From NCBI GenBank assembly GCA_004431415.1, contig QPMI01000046.1, forward strand, positions 62,001 to 126,000: a DNA stretch of 64,000 nucleotides, in the 5' to 3' direction. The translations under genes were made by a program, and so were the position numbers. Origin of the DNA: Cyanophora paradoxa (Eukaryota; Glaucocystophyceae; Cyanophorales; Cyanophoraceae). Positions 54,697 through 64,000 of this stretch are shown in pieces. Position 1 is the stretch's first letter. Each line of letters opens with the position of its first letter. Under the pieces are notes generated by a model that had not been told where the DNA came from, ran no database searches, and was given only the letters and a program-made list of their open reading frames with translations.

Positions 54697-57600
54697 CTAG
54701 CGGCTGCGGAAGAACTGGGGCACAGCGGTGCCGGTGGAGGTGCGGTGCGCGCCCTGCGGGCCGGCCGAGTGGCTGCCCCGCGCAGCCTGCTCCTTAAGCC
54801 ACTTGCGCAGCTCCTCGAAGACCCCCTCGTACGGCGGGTAGTACACGTATCTGCCGCCCGCGCGCGTCAGCGGGGGTGGCAGGGGGCCGGCGGGGGGCGC
54901 GGCACGGCATTACCCGCGGTCAGGGATGACGGAGGGATCGATGTACGGGGCCGGGCCCCGGTTCGAGTAGTCCGGGCTCTGAGACTGCCCGTACCCCTGC
55001 TGCTGCTGCTGCTGGGCGTACGATTCGTACCCCGGCTGCTGCTGCTGCTGCTGCCGGCCGTAGGATTCGTACCCCTGCTGCTGGCCGTACGAATCGCCGT
55101 ACCCCTGCGCCTGCTGCTGCTGCTGCTGCTGCTGGCCGTAGCCGGCGTCGCTCTCGACGTAGCGGCTGGTGGCGGTGTCGGGGTCGAAGTAGTACCACTT
55201 GCCCACCGCGGCGTCCCAGTGGTACGCCCGCCCGTCGTTCGGCGGCGGCGGCGGCTGCTGCTGCGCCGCCGGCTGCGGCGGCTGCGGCGGCTGCGGCGCC
55301 GACCGCATCGCCGGCGCCCCGGGCGGCGCCGAGCGCATCTGGGGCGCCCCGGGGCGGGGCGCGCGGGGCGCCGGGCGGGGAGCGCGGGCGCCCATGGGGC
55401 CATCGGAGCCGGGGCAGCGTAGGCCGAGGCCGGCGGGGCGGCGAGGACCTCCCAGCGGACGCGGATGTGCGACTGGCGCCTCTGCAGCTCCTGCATCGAC
55501 ACCTGCGGGCCGGGAGGGTCGGGCTCCCGCCCCACGCCCCGGAGCGGGCGGGCGGGCGGGCGGGGGCACCTCGCCGGTGTCGCTGGTGCTGAGGGGGTGG
55601 ACGGCCTCGAGGGCCGGGGGCGCCCCGGGCCCCGCGCGCGCCTCGGAGAGCGGCAGCGCCGCCTCCCCCAGGTAGTCCTTCCCGATCAGGTCCTTGTCGA
55701 AGACCTGCGCGCGGCGCGGCGGGGCAGGGCGGGGCGCGGCGAGGTGAGCGCGGGGCGGGGCAAGGCAGGGCGGAGGAGCGGGGCGGGCCTTGACGAGGAC
55801 GACGTCCGAGGGGTCGTGGCCGCCCCGTGCCACTGCGCGGAGGGTGTGTGTGGGGGCGCCGGGGCGGCGCTCGGGGCGGGCGGGGCCGGACCCTGGAACT
55901 CGACGCGGTAGTTCCAGACGGGGTCCAGGCTGTTCGAGACCGCCGGGCTCGTCCCCACCTCCCTCCCGTTGTACGTCACCTGCCCCCGCGGTCAGCGCGG
56001 GGCGGGAGGCGGGGTCCGGGGCCCGGGGCGCGCGCGGGCGCGGTCGCTCGCCTGGACGAAGGGGTCGCTCTTGCCGTTGAGGTCGCGCGGGACGAGCCCG
56101 TGGCCCGAGAGGATCGTCAGCGCCACCGTCTCTCCGGCGCCCACCAGCCGCCCCGGCGCCTCCGCCGCCGGCGGCGGCGGCGGCTTCCACTGCGGCAGCC
56201 GCTGCGGCTGCGCCGGCGGCGGCGGCGGAGGCTGGTACCGCGGCTGCGGCGGCGGCGCCGGCGGCGACGGCTGCTGGTAGGCCGGCGGCGGCGGCGGCGG
56301 CGCCTGGCGCTGCTGGTAGGCGGGCGCCGGGGAGGGCTGCTGATAGGCCGGCGGCGGCGCGGGGGCCGGGTGCGGGGAGCGCGTCATGGACGGGGGCGGG
56401 CCGCCGAGGCGGGGGAGGGTGGTCCCGTACGGGGGCGGCGGCGGGGGCGGGCCCGGCGGCCGCAGGTGGTACGGGGGCGGCTGCGGCGTGGGGCCGGGGC
56501 CGTAGGCGCCGCCGTAGGGGTCCGGGCCCGGCGGGGGCGGCGGGCCGCCCTCCCACGTCTGCCGGAAGCCGCCGGCGGGAGGCGGCGAGAGCGCGCGGGC
56601 GGCCGGCGGCGGCGCCGCGAAGGAGCTGATGTTGACCGGCATCGCCCGGTGCTGCTGGGGCGGCGGCGGCGGCGTCTGCTGCGGCTGCTGGTAGTACGCG
56701 TCGGCGTACCCCTGCTGCTGCTGGCCGTAGTAGTCGTAGCCCTGCTGGTCGTAGTACTGCGGCTGCGGCTGCGGCGGCGGAGCGGCGCTGGCGGCGTCGG
56801 GGCCGCGTAGGCGGAGCGCTGGCGCGGCGGCGGCGGCTGGTACTGGACGGGCGGCGGCGGCGGCGGCGCGCGCGGCGGCGAGGCCCGCGGCGGGAGCGGC
56901 GCCGGCGCCGCAGGCGGCGGCTGCCCGTACGCATCGTCGCCGTAGTAGGATCCGGGCCCGAGCTGCGGCTACGCGCGCCCCGCCCGCCGCGGCGCGCGCG
57001 GTAGCGGTCGCGCTGCGGGCGCCGCAGCGTCAGCGGGGGCAGCGGAGGAAGGGGCCCCGGGGGGCGGGGCGGGGCGGGGCGGGGCGGGGCGCGCCTCCTC
57101 GTCGCTGTACTCGTCCGAGAAGACATCTTCGGTGTAGTCGTCGGGGATGCGGCCCCGCGAGCGCGGCCGCAGCCGCCCCGCGCTCCGCCGCCCCTCCTGC
57201 CGCCCCGCCCCGCTCAGCCAGACCGGGGCGCGGGGGGGGGGGGGGGGGGGAGGGGGTACCTGGAGCTCGGCGAGGCGGAGCTCGAGGCGGATGACGTGCT
57301 CGAGGAGGGCGCGCTCGAAGGTCGAGCCGGGGCCCCCGCGCCGTGCACGTTCACGTTGATCCCTCCGCCACCTGCCCGCCCCGCTCGCCCGCCCGCACGC
57401 CCGCCCGCACGCGCGCGCGCGCGCGCTCTCGCGCACCTCGCGGCGGCTGCGCGTGTCGAAGTCGCGGTCGCGGTCGCCGTAGCGGGAGCCCGTCTCCTCG
57501 TCCCCGCGCAGCGAGCGCCGGCTGCTCGCGCCCGCAGTGCCGGCGAGCGCGAGCGCGGCGGCGACCCCGCGTCCCGCAGCCGCCGGTCCGCCAGCGCCGA

Positions 57601-60600
57601 CGCCGCCTCCCGCCGCTCGCGCTCCCGCTGCCGGCGCGGCGCGGCGCGTCAGCGGCGCCGGCCTGCGGCTCCGGCGGCGGCGCCTGCGGACCTCGCGGTA
57701 GCGCTCTTCGAGGGCGCGGTCGGCGCGGTCGCGGTCGCTCAGGGCGCTGATGGGCGACGCGAAGCCCGAGCGGGCGCCCCCGCGGCGCCGCTCCTCCTCC
57801 TCGTCCTCGCTGCTGTCGCCCCCGCCGAAGAGGCCGGTGAAGAAGCCGCGGAAGCCCGGCTGCTGCAGCTGCTGCTCGGGGCGCGGCGAGCGGGCCCCGC
57901 GCAGCTCCAGCGGCTCCGGGTCCACCAGCTGCCCGCTCTGCGCACGCGCCGGCGCCGCGTCGTCGGCCCGGCCGGCGGGGCGGACGCGGGGCGGGGGCGC
58001 ACGGCGGGGCCGTGCGGGTGGTGGATTGGGGCCGGCGCGAGGCCGGTCGCCATGGAGGCGGCGAGCTTGGCCGCCAGGTCCGTCGCCCGCTGCGCCCCGC
58101 CCCGTCAGAGCGTGGCGGGCCGAAGGTGCGAGCGGGGCGGGGGGCGCCTGGTGGAACGAGGGGTCGTCCAGGGGCGTGAAGCCGTAGCAGAGGGAGCTGG
58201 AGAGGAGGGCCTTGGTCTCGGCGTCCGGCGGGGGCACCTGCAGCCGGCCGGCGCCGGCGCAGCACCCGCGCGTCAGCCTCGAGAAGCCTCGGGGGCGGCT
58301 CGGCGTGGAGGGCGGGGGCGGGGGCGGGCCTGCTCGCGGAGGGCGAAGAAGACGGGGATGTCGCGGATGAGGGCGATCTCGAGGTCGCGCCGGCACGCCG
58401 CCGAGCGCAGCGACGGGCCCGACACCACGAAGACCATCCCCCGCGCCGACTTGATCCGCTGCCGCCGGCGTCAGAGGGGCCCAGGGGGGCGGGGCGGGGC
58501 GGGGCGGGGCGGGGCGGGCCTGCTCGACGTCGGCCTTCTCGCGGCCGCGGGGCTCGCGGACCTCGTCGAGCCAGCAGGGGACCTTCCGCGCGAGCAGCGC
58601 GTCCCGCAGCCGCACCGCGAAGTCACGCAGCTCCGGCGGGTGCGCCGGCGCCACCACCACCGCCTGCTCCCCCCGCTCGGGCCGGCGCGTGGGAGGGGGA
58701 GGGCGGCCGCGCGGGCGCGCGGAAGGGCACCTCGCCGACGGGCTTGAGGGCGGGGCCGAGGCCCTCGGCGACGGCGCCCGGGCCGGCGCCAGCGAGCGCC
58801 CGCTGTACGCCCCCTCGTCGCGCCCGTCCAGCGCGAACTTGCTGCGCCGGCGTCGGCCCCGGCCCCTCGGGCCCCGCCCCCGCGCGGGTGCACCGGAAGG
58901 ACTCCTTGTTGGCGTCGCGGGCGGCGGCCTGCTCGCGGGCGAGGCGCAGCTGCTCGCGCTCCCGCTCCAGGCGCTCCGCGGCGAGCGCCGCCTCCTCCTC
59001 CAGCCGCTGCTCCTCGACCGGCGGCAGCGCGGAGCGCCCGAAGCTGGCGCGCGGGCGCGCCGGGGACTGCTCGGGCGCGGGGCGAGCCCGCTGAAGAGGC
59101 CGTCGCGGGGGTCCGCGAGGTCCACGGGGGCCTTCCCGTCCCGGTTCCGCACCGTCACGCTGCCCCGCCCCCGCCCCCGCCCGCGTCAGCCGGCCCCGCC
59201 CGCCTCGCGGCGCCGGCGCGAGGCGCACGAGGCGCCGGCGTCGAGGAGGAGCTTGACGACGTGGTTCTGGCGGAACTGCACGGCGCTGTGCAGCGGCGTG
59301 TTCCCCTGCAGGTCCTGCGCGTTCACCTCCGCGTTCCGCGCCACCAGCTGCGCCCCATCAGACTCGGCGCGGGGCGGGGCGGGGCGGGGCGGGGGGGCGG
59401 GCCTTCTGGACGATGGCGGGGTGTCCGGCCTTGGCGGCGTAGTGGAGCGGGGACTGCCCCGTGCGCTCGTTGGCGTGGCAGAGCGACTCGTGGTCGAGGC
59501 GGTCGATGAGGAACGAGGCGATCTCGCCGTGGCCCATCCGGATCGCCACGTCCAGCGCCGTGTCCGTCGCCGCGTCCTGCGCGCGGAAGCTTAGCACGCC
59601 CGCCCGCGGCTGGGCCGAGGGGCTTCCGGGGCGGCCGGCCGGCCCGACGGACCTCGCGGGAGAGGACGCAGCCGAGGTCGGCGAGGCCGCGGACGAGCTC
59701 GAGCGAGCCCGTGCGGACCGCCAGGTGCAGCAGCGGGTTCCCGTCCAGGTCCATCACCCCCGCCTGCCCCGAGGAGGCCGCGTGGGCCGGGGAGGGGGGG
59801 TGGGGGAAGGGAAGGAGAGGGGGGTACGCGCCTTCATGGAGACGAGGGCGGGGAGGGCGCCGGGGAAGCCGACGTCGGCGACGTCCTGCAGGAAGCGGAC
59901 CATGCCCTCCGACGAGAGGCGCGCGCCGCGGCGCACGTCCCGCAGCACCGCGTGCAGCTGCAGCAGCGCCTCCAACTCCCACGCCAGGCCCTCCAGCGTC
60001 GCCCCCCGCGGCCCGGCCGGCGGCGGCGCGATGGCGCCCGTCGCCCCGGGGCCGCCGTAGCCGCGGCCGGCGGTGCGCGGGTTGGGCGGGATCAGGTCCA
60101 GCTTGACGCAGGCCGTGTTGGTCCGCAGCGCGTCGACGACGGCGCGGACCGCCTTGCGGCCGAAGGCGTTCCCGCGCAGCATCAGCGCGTTGATCGCCTG
60201 GTTGGCACGAAGCATCTCCGCCAGCGCCCGCGTCCCTGCCCGGCGGCTCGGCTCGGCGGGGGCGGGGCGGCGGGGGCGGCGGCGGCGCACCGCTCGGGCC
60301 CTTGGCGCCGATGAAGTTGTAGGACATGTCGAGGATGGTCAGCGTCGTGTTGGTGCGCAGGGCGTCTGCGATCACGCGCGTCTCCTCGTCGTGGATCTGC
60401 CGGCGCGGTCGGCGGCGGCGGCCGAGGCGGCGGGGCGGGCCAGCGCACCGGCGCCGGGCCGTCGTACTCCTCGCGGTCCATCGCGAGCCACTCCGACTCG
60501 GCCAGGGCGAGCTCGCTCTTGTGCCCGCCCTGCTTCCAGTCGCGCAGGCCGAACGACGACGACTGCCGGAGCCTCAGCGGTGCGGCGCAAGGTCAGCGGC

Positions 60601-61357
60601 GGGGGTCTGTCGGACCAGGTTCAGAGAGGTGATCGAACGGTTGTTGCGCAGCACGTCGGCGAGCGCGGAGGCGGCGGTGAAGCAGCTGCGCGGAGGGCGC
60701 GAGGACACGTAAAGGAAAGAAAAGGAAGTGGTTGCGGGAAGAGGTCGCACATGCAGTTGCTCGACAGGTCGAGCACCTGGAGCGTCGAGTTCATCTGCAT
60801 GCCGCGGGCGAACTCCAGGACCTGCCAGCCCGCGGGGTCGGCTGCGCACGGAGCTTCGAACACGCGGGTCGGAGGGCTCACGGGCTTGTCGTAGAGCAGG
60901 TTGGGCTGTTCGTGGAGCTTCACATAGAATTCGTTTTCGATGGGGCGACCGTCGGGACCCGCGTCGGGCTGCTTGGCTTGAAGCTCAGGCTGCTTGAAGA
61001 TTAGCTGGGGCGGCGAGGGTGAGGCCGCGACTCTCACCATGCCGAATGCGCCCGAAAGATCGAGGAGCTTCACATTTCTGTTCGCCGAAAGAGCTGAGGG
61101 GCGGGGCCGTTAGCCGGCGGTCAGGGCCAAGCAGGCGGGCCGCTCGAACCTGCGCCGAGGCGCTTCCCAATCTCCGGGTCGCAGCTGCCGCGGGCGAGGC
61201 GGAGCGACTGGAGCGGCCCGTTTCGGGCGAGGTCCTCGGCGAGGCGGAGAAGTGCGTTTCTGTCGGGCGGCGACCGAGACAGGTCTAGCTCTGTCGGCTG
61301 CTCGAGGCCGATGGTCTGCGGGACCCCGCTGGCCCCGCCATACCACGCCGGCGGCAT
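54697..61357 (-). CDS. LRR-ankyrin-coiled coil-TIR-C2 protein with Gln/Tyr-rich tail
   Basis: Over 20 exons, ATG at 61357 (MPPAWYGGASGVPQTIGLEQ), stop at 54697. Exon ends that join in phase include 61156-61357, 60751-61093, 60616-60685, 60449-60562, 60300-60396, 59832-60235, 59653-59763, 59403-59576 and 59229-59347. Leucine-rich repeats of the RNH/NOD type come first (LQVLDLSSN; ALRTNTTLTILDMSYNFIGA; AINALMLRGNAFGRKAV). Ankyrin repeats (DLDGNPLLHLAVRTGSLELV; GNTPLHSAVQFRQNHVVKLL) and a Glu-rich coiled coil follow. A TIR domain spans exons 58520-58663, 58330-58458 and 58148-58237. After basic and Pro/Tyr/Gln-rich stretches comes a C2 domain (VALTILSGHGLVPRDLNGKS; VFDKDLIGKDYLGEAALPL), a WW-like segment (WDAAVGKWYYFDPDT), a Gln/Tyr-rich tail and a final exon (54697-54850). 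Many introns are GC-AG with CTGAC. Three or four one-base indels are needed. Likely a cytosolic sensor or scaffold; the immune role is inference. Confidence 0.8.
54960..55140 (-). repeat. Polyglutamine/Tyr-rich coding repeats
   Basis: CTG (CAG on the coding strand) runs of five to eight repeats alternate with GGCCGTA-type segments, coding for YGQQQ/YESYG-like low-complexity sequence at the C-terminus of the TIR-C2 protein. The composition is prion-like. Confidence 0.85.
57232..57250. repeat. Poly-G tract (poly-C on the coding strand)
   Basis: Nineteen consecutive Gs on the plus strand, lying just after a GTACCCCC donor in an intron of the TIR-C2 gene on the minus strand. Confidence 0.9.
58148..58663 (-). 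other. TIR domain region
   Basis: Three phase-0 exons encode AVVVAPAHPPELRDFAVRLR...VPCWLDE, then SARGMVFVVSGPSLRSAACR and LEIALIRDIPVFF, then LCYGFTPLDDPSFHQ. Strand and helix order match TIR domains. The expected Cys-x-x-Glu around the catalytic position reads Cys-Arg-Arg-Asp. Confidence 0.75.
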
Positions 61358-61447
61358 CGCTGAGCCGAGAGGCGTCGAATCAAGTGGCGTACCCCAAAAC
61401 CGAGTGACCAAGCCACAGCGAATACAGCCCGCGGCCTGAGCGAATAC
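61358..61447. promoter_or_regulatory. 90-bp bidirectional spacer between divergent start codons
   Basis: Only 90 bp separate the ATG of the TIR-C2 gene (minus) and the ATG of the AAA ATPase (plus), so the two genes probably share a bidirectional promoter. No TATA box is seen. Confidence 0.55.
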
Positions 61448-63764
61448 ATGGACGCAACCGAGACCGCAACCGCGCTCGCTCGGCGGGCGCTCGAGCTCGA
61501 AGACTCCGACCCCGCCGAGGCGTCCGCTCTCTACGCGCAGGCGTCCTCGTACGCCGTGCGTGCCGCGGGTATGGAGCCTTCGCAGGATTGTCAGGCGCTC
61601 CTCGCCATCGCCAGCGACTCGTTCCGCGCACGCTCGGGCGTCGTCCGCGAGCGCGCCGCCGCCGCCGCCAGCCCGCAGCCGCAGGACGGCGCCCTATCGG
61701 GTCGCCCACAGGCACCCGCACAGCAGCCCCTGAGCGCCGAGCTGCCGCCTCTGAGCGGGGAAGAGGCCGAGGTGCGCTCCACTCTCTCTTTGCGCGCGCA
61801 TTTCGCACGATTGATGCTCACGACGTCGCAGATGGCCGAGGGGCTGCTCGCGAGCGTCCTCGAGCGGTCGGCAGAGCGCTCGCTCGAGGAGCGCCGCCCT
61901 CTCTTCTCGATCGCCCTCGCCCACGCGTGCGCGTCGCAGACGCCCGACGACGCGCTGGGGGGACGTCGCCGGCGCCTCCGAGGCGAAGGCGGCCCTGCAC
62001 GAGAGCGTCATCCTCCCCGCGCTCATGCGTGCGCCCTCGCTTCTTAATTTTCGCCGCCCGCTTCTCATTCGATGTCCTCCGCCTCTCTGACGGACGCATC
62101 GCCGGCCCCCGGCGGCCGCAGCGCACCTCTTCCGCGGCGTCCGCCAGCCGTGGCTCGGCGTGCTGATGCACGGGCCGCCGGGCACCGGCAAGACGCAGCT
62201 CGCGCGGTGCGGCGCGCCCCCTCGCCGCCGCCTCTGCGCCCGCGGAGGAGTGGCCCCGCGCAGGGCGACGGCCGCCGAGTCCGGCGCCTCCTTCTTCGCG
62301 ATCGGGCCCTCCGTTCTCATGTCCAAGTGGTGCGGAATCGCACCTCTCTTTAAGGCTTCCCGGCGCCCGAGGCCGACCTCCCCCGCGCGCAGGGCGGGGC
62401 AGAGCGAGCGGTGCGCCCCGAGCGGCTGCTCGCCGCTCAGCCTCCTCCACCGCCGCGCGCGCGCGCTCGCGCAGGCTCGTGCGGCTGCTGTTCCGCCTGG
62501 CGCGGGAGGAGGCCCCCTGCGTCGTCTTCTTCGACGCGCGCCCGCCCGCCCGCCGCGGGGCCGCGCAGCCTCCGTTCGAGGAGGGGCTGAGAGCGCGCGC
62601 CCGGCGCAGGAGGTGGACGCGCTGACGGGCTCGCGGGGCCGCGGGGGCGACGGCGACGGGGCCGGGGGCCGGCGCGTGCTCACCGAGCTCCTCATCCAGG
62701 CGCCCTCCCCCCGCCCGCTCGCTCGCTCCTCGAGTGCGCGCTACTCGCCTGCGCCTCAGATGTCGGGGCTGCGGCCGGAGGAGCGGGTGACGATCCTGGG
62801 GCCACGAACCGCCTCGAGGACATCGACCCGCCATCCTCCGGTCCGCCCCGCCCCCGCCCCCTCCCCAGCCCCGCGATCGCCTGATCCCCCCCCCCCCCCC
62901 CCCCCCCGTCCTCCCGGTTTTCCCCGCCCCCGTCGAAGGCGCTTCGAGCGGCGAGTCCTTGTACCCCTCCCGGACCTTTCCGCCCGCGAGGCCATCGTCC
63001 GGCGGTGCGCATACCCCTCCGCTCTGTGCAGCCACCTATCCCGTCACACTACCGCTCGTACCCTTCCGCAGGCTCCTGGCCGACCTGCCCTGCGACCCTG
63101 CGTTCGACGCGCGGTGCGGGCGGAGTATCATTTTTCAGGACCTGTGCCCCATTTTTCTGAATTTCATAGGTTTGTTGATCTTGTTGCCGTTGGGCAGGGC
63201 GCTGGCGACGGCAACCGACGGGTATTCTGGTGCTGGTGCTGCCCTCGGAGCCCCCGTGCTTTCTCCCGCTCCAGCAGTCTAACTTGAGCTTGCAATTGTG
63301 CCCTTCGCGCTCAGATTTGGAGTGCCTCGTCCGGGTACGTATACGTGATCTCTTCATTGCGAGCAACCCGGTGCCTCTTCAGCGTGTGAATCCGATGTGG
63401 TACCCGTGCAGGACGCTGTGATGGTTCGTCTGCCGAGCCGCATCCCTATGCCTGTCTGTACCCCCGGGCTTTGCTTCACCGTGCACGTAACCCTCCCTGC
63501 AGGAGCCCGTCCGCGAGCTCTCGGCTGCCTTTGCTGGTGCCAGTACCGTTGCGGGGGTATCGCATTCGGCGGCCGAGCCCCGCCCGACCCGTGCTGCCGA
63601 CTTCGAGGTCCCCCCCCCCCCCCCCCCCCCCCCGACCCCCCCCGCTCCCCTTCCAATTCTTTCCTACACCCTTAAGCTTACCCACCCCGCGCCGGCTGTG
63701 TGTGCGCACGCAGGCCGCACTGAGGCGAATCAAGCCAGCAGCGCATGCGCAGGCCGCAGCGTGA
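61448..63764 (+). CDS. MIT-domain meiotic-clade AAA ATPase (spastin/VPS4/fidgetin-like), 15 exons
   Basis: Exons that join in phase: 61448-61866, 61940-62028, 62122-62206, 62264-62329, 62393-62410, 62475-62535, 62610-62699, 62760-62840, 62939-63004, 63072-63113, 63198-63235, 63315-63334, 63412-63423, 63503-63607 and 63714-63764 (about 414 aa). The N-terminal helices (ALARRALELEDSDPAEASAL) fit a MIT domain. The AAA core has RWGDVAG, LPALMPHLFRGVRQPWLGVL, Walker A GPPGTGKT, SKW-AGQSER-LVRLLF, Walker B VVFFDEVDAL, RRFERRVLVPLPD, TDGYSGAD, VRDAVMEPVREL and a closing ADFEAALRRIKP. Such ATPases remodel ESCRT-III or sever microtubules. Two missing Gs near 62800-62830 are needed to keep frame. The usual C-terminal helix after the SRH is short. 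Subfamily is not settled. Confidence 0.88.
62886..62907. repeat. Poly-C tract (22 nt) in an AAA-gene intron
   Basis: Twenty-two consecutive Cs inside intron 62841-62938 of the AAA ATPase gene, on the coding strand. Confidence 0.9.
63610..63633. repeat. Poly-C tract (24 nt) in an AAA-gene intron
   Basis: Twenty-four consecutive Cs start three bases after the exon end at 63607, directly within the GTCCCC donor of the last intron of the AAA ATPase gene. Confidence 0.9.
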
Positions 63765-64000
63765 CATTCATGTACGGGTGCATGTGTAAAACACTGTATT
63801 GGGACTGTTAACGTTGTCGCGGGCGAATTCGAAATCTGATATAATTAGGCGGCTGCCAGGCCTAGCTATATAGGCTGCAGCCTTTGTTGCCTTAGTAGTT
63901 AGACTGGGCCATTGGCCAATCATTCATGCTGAGACGGGCTGACGTCGTTGCGTAGCTAGTACTTAGTAGCGGGTTGGGTCAGTACCCCCCCGTTGTTCAG
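63765..64000. other. Downstream region without recognised gene
   Basis: Follows the AAA ATPase stop codon. No coding region is seen; a CTAG-rich stretch (63860-63960) resembles other intergenic segments of the window. Confidence 0.4.

Noticed and set aside
54867-55535. Off-frame Arg/Ser/Pro-rich frames in the 55-57 kb region
   Set aside because: The in-phase exons of the TIR-C2 gene explain this stretch; these are shifted readings.

Overview
The window reads as nuclear DNA of a GC-rich, intron-rich protist, most likely an alga; a haptophyte-like genome would fit, but the sequence alone does not name a species. The evidence is spliceosomal introns throughout, mostly 40-100 nt, with CTGAC/CTAAC-type branch points. 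Donors are mainly GTGCG, and many are GC (GC-AG introns). There are multi-domain eukaryotic proteins, a MIT/AAA ATPase, and no operons, rRNA, tRNA or CRISPR that I could see.

1-42.85 kb (minus strand) holds the exons of a very large membrane or secreted protein. A signal-peptide exon starts at 42849 and further exons run to 40045. Exons resume at 26241 and include fibronectin-like, Pro/Gly-rich and REJ-like (receptor for egg jelly) segments down to 19634. A single hydrophobic helix follows, then an array of about 18 tandem units, each carrying three FN3-like domains and almost all carrying one intron at the same phase-2 position. The array runs off the left edge. I infer one gene, possibly two.

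26.25-40.02 kb is a roughly 13.8-kb GC-rich island that appears to sit inside one intron of that gene. It is packed with small genes on both strands: two F-box proteins, a RING protein, a Cys-rich repeat protein, a Gly-rich repeat protein, sialidase-like propeller fragments, a PD-(D/E)XK-like protein and several unknowns. The content resembles an insertion from a large DNA virus of algae, although several genes are spliced.

42.85-54.69 kb is a repeat-rich stretch. It contains a large palindromic array near 45 kb, a possibly decayed coding region (45.4-46.9 kb), a 4.0-kb mobile element with a zinc-finger gene (47.34-51.34 kb) and a shorter relative (52.62-54.17 kb).

54.70-63.76 kb holds two well-resolved genes diverging from a 90-bp spacer. 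The minus-strand gene encodes an LRR-ankyrin-coiled coil-TIR-C2 protein with a Gln/Tyr-rich tail, an immune-receptor-like architecture. The plus-strand gene is a MIT-domain meiotic-clade AAA ATPase (spastin/VPS4-like) with 15 exons, including 18-nt and 12-nt microexons.

Several genes need one-base corrections in short homopolymers to stay in frame, which suggests uncorrected long-read assembly errors, worst in the FN3 array.
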